Positions 59,429-64,000 of a DNA stretch of 64,000 nt are shown here, piece by piece. The position numbers and the translations under genes are program-made. A model generated the notes under the pieces. The model was given only the letters and a program-made list of their open reading frames with translations. It was not told the origin of the DNA and did not search any database. Source of the stretch: Streptomyces sp. HD. GTDB taxonomy: Bacteria; Actinomycetota; Actinomycetes; Streptomycetales; Streptomycetaceae. The stretch spans positions 186,001 to 250,000 of the forward strand of contig NZ_JAQMYP010000006.1 in the NCBI RefSeq assembly GCF_028369295.1, in the 5' to 3' direction. Numbering within the stretch: the first letter of the stretch is position 1; every line of letters begins with the position of its first letter.

Positions 59429-61084
59429 ATGGCGCCGGAACGCACCGCGCGTCCGGGGGCATTGAGCCTCCCCGGCATGCGCAATTCCGCACTCGCATCG
59501 GCGGCCCTCACCTCAGTTGCCCTGCTCGCCCAGACGGCCAACGCGGCCCCCTCCGCGGGGGACGACGCGCCGAGCCGCGAGGAGGTCAGCCGACGGGTCA
59601 GTTCCCTCTACGACCAGGCCGAGTCCGACACCGGGACCTTCAACGCCACCCGCGCGTCGGCCACGGGACCCCGCAAGCGCGCCGACCGGCCGACGGGGAC
59701 CGGACGCGGGTACGGCGCCGCGGGCCGCGCGGATGACGGCAGGCGCAGCGATCCCGCCCTCGACAACGTCACCCGGCAGTGGTTCGACGCGGCCCGCTCG
59801 AAGCTGGGCCCGACCGTCCCGGCCACACTGCCGGGCGCCAGAATGCCGGACCGCTCCACCGGGACACGGCCCGCACGCCCGGCGGAGCGCGGGCTGGAGA
59901 GCCTCAGTGACCGGGGCCCGGAAGCGCCCGGCCGGGCCGCACTGGAGCTTCCCGCCCCGCCGATCGCCGAGCTGCCGGCCGCTCCGGCCACGACAACGGC
60001 AACGACACCCGTCGCGGAACTGGCCGCCGGTCCCGTCGCCACCCCGGAGGCACAGCAGCAGATCAGCTGGGGCTCCAGGAGTACACAGAGCACGCAGAGC
60101 ACACAGACCACCCTGAGCGCCCCGAGCGACCCGAGCGCGCAGACCGCCCTCGCCCTGCCCACCCTGACCGCCGAACCCACGGCGGCCGGGTCGACAGCCG
60201 GTTCAACAGGCGATCCGCAGCAGCGATCCTCCCTGCGGACGACCAAGGAGCAGAACCAGCGCAAGCTCGGCCGGGCCCGCGACCTGCTCGCCGCGTACAC
60301 CGGGCAGCAGAGCACGACGCTCACCGCGCTCGACGCCCCCATGAACCCGCCCACCCCGACCCAGCCCTCGGCCGAGACACGGTGGGAGGCGCTGCAGGAC
60401 ATGGGACCGGCCGACCTGACCCCGGTCCCGGCCTACACGGCGGCCTGGGCGGCCACAGCAGGCTGGACCGGTACCGCGACCGGGCCCGCCGACACCCCGG
60501 CATCCGCCGTCACGAGCATGGCCCTCGACACGAGCCGACCGCTCGACACGAGCCACGCCCTCGACACGAGCCAGCCGCTGTACACGAGCCAAGCCGTCGA
60601 TGTGAGCCGGCCGCTCGACACAAGCCACGCCCTCGACACGAGCGTGCTCGACACGAGTCGGCCCGTCGCCCCGAGCACCGCCTTCACCTCCACCGCCCCG
60701 AGCACTGCCTTCACCTCCACCACCCCGCAGGACACCCGAGCCGTACGCGCCCTGGACTTCGCCCGTGCCCAGCTCGGCAAGCCCTGCATCTGGGGCACGG
60801 CGGGCCCGGGCTCGTACGACGGCGCCGGCCTCACCCAGGCCGCCTGGAAGGCCGCCGGGATCACGCTCCCCCGCACCCCGCAGGAGCAGGCGACCGCCGG
60901 GCGCGGAATCGCGCTCACCTACATCGAGCCGGGTGACCTGGTCCTCTTCCACGTCGGGCACGTCGGCATCTACTCCGGCAACGGCATGATGATCCACGCC
61001 CCCGGCCCGGGAGCGGTCATACGCGAGGAGTCGATCCACTACGCCGGGGAGTCCGCGATCCACAGCGTGATACGCCCCGCCTGA
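59429..61084 (+). CDS. secreted NlpC/P60-like protein with catalytic Cys replaced by Gly
   Basis: The 551-residue product has a signal peptide (about residues 17-40, ending ANAAP), then a long disordered part rich in Ala/Pro/Thr with a DTSxxLDTSxAL repeat (residues about 367-413), and a C-terminal NlpC/P60 domain (about 437-551): ALDFARAQLGKPCIWGTAGPGSYDGAGLTQAAWKAAGITLPRTPQEQ, DLVLFHVGHVGIYSGNGMMIHAPGPGA. Active NlpC/P60 hydrolases have Cys where Gly465 (SYDGAGL) stands; His511 is kept, and a Cys appears at 453. It is probably a non-catalytic wall-binding protein. GGAAGGAG sits 10 nt before the ATG, directly behind the c-di-AMP riboswitch. Confidence 0.88.
   Translation: MAPERTARPGALSLPGMRNSALASAALTSVALLAQTANAAPSAGDDAPSREEVSRRVSSLYDQAESDTGTFNATRASATGPRKRADRPTGTGRGYGAAGRADDGRRSDPALDNVTRQWFDAARSKLGPTVPATLPGARMPDRSTGTRPARPAERGLESLSDRGPEAPGRAALELPAPPIAELPAAPATTTATTPVAELAAGPVATPEAQQQISWGSRSTQSTQSTQTTLSAPSDPSAQTALALPTLTAEPTAAGSTAGSTGDPQQRSSLRTTKEQNQRKLGRARDLLAAYTGQQSTTLTALDAPMNPPTPTQPSAETRWEALQDMGPADLTPVPAYTAAWAATAGWTGTATGPADTPASAVTSMALDTSRPLDTSHALDTSQPLYTSQAVDVSRPLDTSHALDTSVLDTSRPVAPSTAFTSTAPSTAFTSTTPQDTRAVRALDFARAQLGKPCIWGTAGPGSYDGAGLTQAAWKAAGITLPRTPQEQATAGRGIALTYIEPGDLVLFHVGHVGIYSGNGMMIHAPGPGAVIREESIHYAGESAIHSVIRPA
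60528..60665 (+). repeat. degenerate DTS peptide repeat in the NlpC/P60-like gene
   Basis: CTCGACACGAGCC-type units of about 18-24 bp recur eight or so times, coding (S/T)-rich LDTSRPLDTSHALDTSQPLY units. It is likely an extended, perhaps glycosylated spacer that places the C-terminal domain in the wall. Confidence 0.75.
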
Positions 61085-61130
61085 CCCGCCGGCCGGCGCC
61101 ACCACCGGCGTCACCACCGAACTCCACCCC

Positions 61131-61162
61131 AAGCCACCCCGCCTCCCGAGGCGGGGTGGCTT
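61131..61162 (+). terminator. rho-independent terminator
   Basis: AAGCCACCCCGCCTC and GAGGCGGGGTGGCTT form a perfect 15-bp stem with a 2-nt loop, followed by TCGTTTCC, 46 bp after the NlpC/P60-like stop. Confidence 0.9.
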
Positions 61163-61249
61163 TCGTTTCCCCTGACACCCGCCCCCGCTCCCCATACCCC
61201 CGGGCTCTCCGACCCTCCGGCAGCGACGCCCAGCCACCCCACCTCACCC

Positions 61250-61335
61250 TTGTCGATACGTCCTGACAATCCCATTGACATCCCCCTCGGCCGGCCGCAG
61301 AGTACCTGCCACTAGAGCGCGCTAGTAACGCGCTC
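61250..61335. promoter_or_regulatory. operator-like palindromes before the decayed sugar locus
   Basis: TTGTC (61250-61254) and GACAA (61265-61269) form one imperfect palindrome. GAGCGCG (61315-61321) and CGCGCTC (61329-61335) are perfect 7-bp inverted arms around CTAGTAA. Together they look like the control region of a sugar-catabolic operon whose genes downstream are now broken. Confidence 0.5.
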
Positions 61336-61385
61336 CAGCCGAATCCAGCGGGCGGAACCCGTGAACCTCCCCCCACCTGAGAACC

Positions 61386-61664
61386 CCGCTCCTTGCCCAG
61401 GTCGGCGCGGAGGACCTGTCCTTCGGTGAGGCCGTCAAGCGCGGGGTGTGCGTGTCGCCGCCCGCGGGCGTGCCCGAGCCCGCCGATGTGATCGCCGAAC
61501 TCGCCCGGCTAGACGCCGAGTTGTTCGTGATCGTGGAGCAGGACCTCTACCCCTGCGCCCCCGAGGTTCCCCTCCACATCGCCGTACGCACCCGCGAGCA
61601 CCTGGCCGGCTACGGTCTCACCGGCACCCGACGCCCTGTTCTCAAGACGCTCGACCGCCGGTGA
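61386..61664 (+). pseudogene. sugar-phosphate isomerase/epimerase-like C-terminal fragment
   Basis: The open frame encodes AQVGAEDLSFGEAVKRGVCV, then PPAGVPEPADVIAELARLDAELFVIVEQDLYPCAPEVPLHIAVRTREHLAGYG, typical of the C-terminal third of TIM-barrel sugar isomerases (inositol-type) in Streptomyces. The N-terminal two-thirds are missing and there is no start with ribosome site. It ends properly with TGA and is followed by GAGGAGG for the next gene, showing that the original operon order survives. Confidence 0.75.
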
Positions 61665-61675
61665 GGAGGCAGCCC

Positions 61676-62335
61676 ATGGACGTAATGAAGTCATGATCGT
61701 CAGTGGCCAGTTGCTGGCGTTCACCTCCAACGCGATCATCGCCCGGGTGGGCGGGGAGTCCGGCGGGGTATGGCGCTGGATGCTGGTGATCGCCACGGTC
61801 CCGGCCGTGGTGCTGTGGTTCGGCATGCTGGTCATGCCGGAGAGCCCGCGCTGGCTCGCCTCCAAGGCCCGCTTCACCGAGGCCCTGCACGTGCTGAAGC
61901 AGGTCAGGTCCCGGCAGCGGGCCGAGGCCGAGCTCGCCGAGGTGTCCGCGCTCGCCGTCAAGGAGGAGCGGCAGAAGCTCGGCGGCTGGCGGGACATGAA
62001 GGCCACGCCGTGGATCCGCAAGCTGATGTTCGTGGGCTTCGGCATCGCGATCGTGCAGCAGATCACCGGCGTGAACACGATCATGTACTACGGCACCCAG
62101 ATCCTCACCGACGCCGGTTTCACCTCGGACAGCGCGCTGACCGCCAACATCGCCAACGGTGTGATCTCGGTGCTGGCCACCTTCGTCGGCATCTGGCTGC
62201 TCGGCCGGGTCAACCGCCGACCGATGCTGATGGTCAGTCAGCTGGGCACCACCGTCGCGCTGTTGCTGATCGGCGTCTTCTCCCTGGTACTGCCGTCCGG
62301 TGACGCCCGTGCCTACGCGGTGCTCGCCAGCGGCC
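61676..62335 (+). pseudogene. sugar-porter MFS transporter fragment
   Basis: After AGGAGG a start MDVMKS meets a stop at once, and then the frame MIVSGQLLAFTSNAIIARVGG begins in the middle of a sugar-porter sequence: MPESPRWLASKARFTEALHVLKQV (the signature loop), FVGFGIAIVQQITGVNTIMYYGTQIL (QQ-x-T-G-x-N motif), NRRPMLMVSQLGTTVALLLIGVFSLVL. The first four membrane helices and the last four are missing. After AYAVLA (near 62332) the sequence changes abruptly to an isomerase gene. So both ends are deleted. Confidence 0.82.
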
Positions 62336-62339
62336 GTCC

Positions 62340-62946
62340 GCTACTGGAAGCGGATGATCGAGATCACCTCCGACCTCGGATGTCCGCTCATGAACAGCGG
62401 GTTCAACGGCCGCCCCGAGCGCGCAGCCGAGAGCGAGGCAGCGTTCTGGCGCTCGCTGGAGGAACTGCTCCCGGTGTTCGAGCGCGAAGCATCGCTGTGA
62501 ACCTGGAGGCGCACCCGGACGACTTCTGCGAGGAGAACACCCCCGCCGTCGACCTGGTCCGTGCGATCAACAAGCCGTGGGTGAACTACCCCTACTGCGC
62601 CCCGCACTCCTTCCACCTGTCCGGCGCCTCGGAGGTGGGCGCCGACATCGCGGCGATGATGCGCTACGCCGGTGACAAGCTCCGGCACGTGCACATCGCG
62701 GACTCCTTCAACCACAAGGGTTCCTCCGGCCTGCGCTACATCCTCAACCCGCCCGGCACCCCGGCCCGGATCCACCATCACCTGGACATCGGGCAGGGCG
62801 AGGTCGACTGAGACGCCTTCTTCGGCACGCTGCGCGAGCTGAACTTCGACGGCGTGGCCACGGCCTGTGTCTTCGCCCGGGAGGAGCGGGCGAAGGAGTC
62901 GTCGGCGTTCATGCTGGACCGCATCCGCAAGGAGCTGGCCGCGTAG
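62340..62946 (+). pseudogene. sugar-phosphate isomerase/epimerase (TIM barrel), truncated, frameshifted, nonsense
   Basis: The fragment starts as YWKRMIEITSDLGCPLMNSGFNGRPERAAESEAAFWRSLEELLPVFERE in one frame; near 62490-62500 the frame changes and continues VNLEAHPDDFCEENTPAVDLVRAINKPWVNYPYCAPHSFHLSG, GDKLRHVHIADSFNHKGSSG, GQGEVD, meets TGA at 62809-62811 (probably a mutated TGG Trp codon), and resumes DAFFGTLRELNFDGVATACVFAREERAKESSAFMLDRIRKELAA to the natural TAG. The N-terminus is lost in the fusion with the transporter fragment. Confidence 0.85.
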
Positions 62947-62964
62947 GCGGTACGGAGGCCGGGT

Positions 62965-63921
62965 TCACCGGCGATTATGCGGACGGCGCTGGTCCGCCCT
63001 GCGCTGTGCCAGCCACAGGGCGACCTCCGCCGCGATCGGCTGCCCGGTCTCCAGCTCGACGAAGCCGAACTGGCCGCCCTGGTTGCACTCCAGGAACCAC
63101 CAGATGCCGTCCTCGTCCTCGGCGAAGTCGAAGGCGGCGTACGCCAGTCCGGCAAGAGTGACGTACTCGTGCACCGACTTGCCGATGCGGTCGGGCACCG
63201 GGACCGGCTCCCAGGGGTGCCCGGTGTCGCCGTAGCGGCCGTCGACCTGGCCGGGTTCGGCGGCCTTGCGCGCGGCGAACAGACGGGTGCCGACGCAGGT
63301 CAGCCGGATGTCCGCCCGCTTGTGCACATACCGCTGGAGCAGCGCGGGCCCGGCCGCGACCGTCGAGAAGTCGGCGTCGGGGCCGATCAGGGTGGTGGGC
63401 AGGGTCAGCGCGGGGCCGTCGGACGGCGGCCCCGAGGCGGACTTCACCACGACCTCCCGGTACTCCTCGACGAACTCCCGGGCCAGCCGCGGTGCCGTGG
63501 TGAACACGGTCGGCGGTACGGCGAAGCCGCTGAGGTGGGCGACCCTCAACTGCCAGGGTTTCAGCCGGGCCTGGTCGGCGTTGCGCGGATGGTTCATCCA
63601 CCGTGCGGCGGCGGAGTGGAGCATCCCGTACAGCGCCTGCCGGGTCTCGGCGGTCAGCCAGGGTGAGCGGTCGGTGGCGTGCGCGGCCGGTTCGCCCGGC
63701 CGGCGCACCCACACCGAGCGCAGCCCGCCCATGCTGAGCACATGCCCGTTGACCGACAGATGGCCGTCGAAGTCGCCGTGCGCGTAGTCGGCGGACATCA
63801 CGGCCTTGCCCGGTAGGTCGGCAGGGTCCAGCCGCAGCACGGGCGTCCCCGTCCCGTGCAGTGCGGCCACCACCATGTCGGCGGTCACGTCCTCTTCGGA
63901 CGTGAGGATCAGTACGCTCAT
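62965..63921 (-). CDS. ATP-grasp ribosomal peptide maturase (SAV_5884-type)
   Basis: The 318-residue ATP-grasp ligase modifies a ribosomally made peptide by joining side chains (omega-ester or amide rings). Motifs: start MSVLILTSEEDVTADMVVAALHGTG, WVRRPGEPAAH, SAAARWMNHPRNADQARLKPWQLRVAHLSGFAVPPTVFTT, ATP-binding VVVKSASG, LLQRYVHKRADIRLTCVG, and the metal-binding end AYAAFDFAEDEDGIWWFLECNQGGQFGFVELETG. It lies 13 bp after the probable precursor-peptide gene, whose stop is at 63935, so both are one operon running in from the right. Confidence 0.92.
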   Translation of the reverse strand: MSVLILTSEEDVTADMVVAALHGTGTPVLRLDPADLPGKAVMSADYAHGDFDGHLSVNGHVLSMGGLRSVWVRRPGEPAAHATDRSPWLTAETRQALYGMLHSAAARWMNHPRNADQARLKPWQLRVAHLSGFAVPPTVFTTAPRLAREFVEEYREVVVKSASGPPSDGPALTLPTTLIGPDADFSTVAAGPALLQRYVHKRADIRLTCVGTRLFAARKAAEPGQVDGRYGDTGHPWEPVPVPDRIGKSVHEYVTLAGLAYAAFDFAEDEDGIWWFLECNQGGQFGFVELETGQPIAAEVALWLAQRRADQRRPHNRR

Positions 63922-63934
63922 TCGCGGCCGGTCG

Positions 63935-64000
63935 TCAGTCGTCGAAGTGCGTCGCGGACCCGGCGGTGGACGTCGTGGTGCCGACGGCGAGCAGAAGGTC
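63935..64000 (-). CDS. C-terminal end of an ATP-grasp-modified RiPP precursor peptide (partial)
   Basis: From the window edge the minus strand encodes DLLLAVGTTTSTAGSATHFD followed by D and a stop (21 residues visible). The T/S-rich stretch followed by THFDD is the C-terminal pattern of precursors of the ATP-grasp/methyltransferase RiPP family, where Thr/Ser hydroxyls are linked to acidic side chains. It is immediately upstream of the ATP-grasp maturase. The N-terminal leader lies outside the window. Confidence 0.75.
   Translation of the reverse strand, partial: DLLLAVGTTTSTAGSATHFDD

Overview
This is very high G+C actinobacterial DNA with the look of a Streptomyces chromosome arm. It has secreted plant-cell-wall enzymes, typical Streptomyces families (FUSC exporter, Rv1733c-like membrane protein, DUF5997 with its LysR-like partner), a c-di-AMP riboswitch in front of an NlpC/P60 gene, and an ATP-grasp RiPP locus. 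No tRNA, rRNA, CRISPR array or intact insertion sequence was seen.

Positions 1-2,800 hold a plant-polysaccharide module: a partial GH62 arabinofuranosidase (minus strand, apparently with an internal deletion) divergent from two secreted pectate lyases (PL1, PL3), with LacI-family-type palindromes between them. Positions 2,850-22,340 are mixed housekeeping and accessory genes: PaaX-type regulator with AidB-like acyl-CoA dehydrogenase, a 24-bp minisatellite, Rv1733c-like protein, BNR-repeat protein, uracil-DNA glycosylase with a GlcNAc-kinase-like gene, a CbiX-like protein lacking the usual histidines, lactonase-like protein, FUSC transporter, a WD40 remnant, Lrp regulator, HAD phosphatase, a frameshifted GH127 gene, SRPBCC and TfoX-like proteins, LysR-like/DUF5997 pair, DyP peroxidase and a TerD-like protein. 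Positions 22,444-26,162 are a complete paaABCDE operon (phenylacetyl-CoA epoxidase) behind a TetR-type palindrome.

Positions 26,306-56,656 are the centrepiece: a roughly 30-kb, almost gapless minus-strand operon for an extracellular contractile injection system (eCIS, phage-tail-like). In transcription order it encodes sheath, tube, gp26-like zinc-ribbon baseplate protein, a short linker protein, DUF4255 tail terminator, AAA+ ATPase, a small protein, a 2,283-residue DUF4157 (eCIS core) protein, a probable immunity protein, tube-adaptor, LysM protein, VgrG-like hub, gp5-like spike, PAAR-like tip, gp25-like, gp6/J-like and Afp12-like baseplate proteins, a beta-helical tail protein, a DUF6519 protein and a peptidoglycan amidase. 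The giant DUF4157 protein is built like a polymorphic toxin: an HExxH domain, disordered stretches, an amphipathic helical block, a Lys/Pro-rich linker and a compositionally different C-terminal domain followed at once by a small alpha-helical-repeat gene. This suggests an eCIS cargo toxin with its own immunity gene.

Positions 57,300-64,000 contain gene wreckage (a truncated amidohydrolase with a nonsense codon; a collapsed sugar-isomerase/transporter/isomerase locus at 61.4-62.9 kb), an NAD-dependent epimerase/reductase, the ydaO (c-di-AMP) riboswitch controlling an NlpC/P60-like protein whose catalytic Cys is Gly, and, at the right edge, an ATP-grasp RiPP maturase preceded by the C-terminal 21 residues of its probable precursor peptide.
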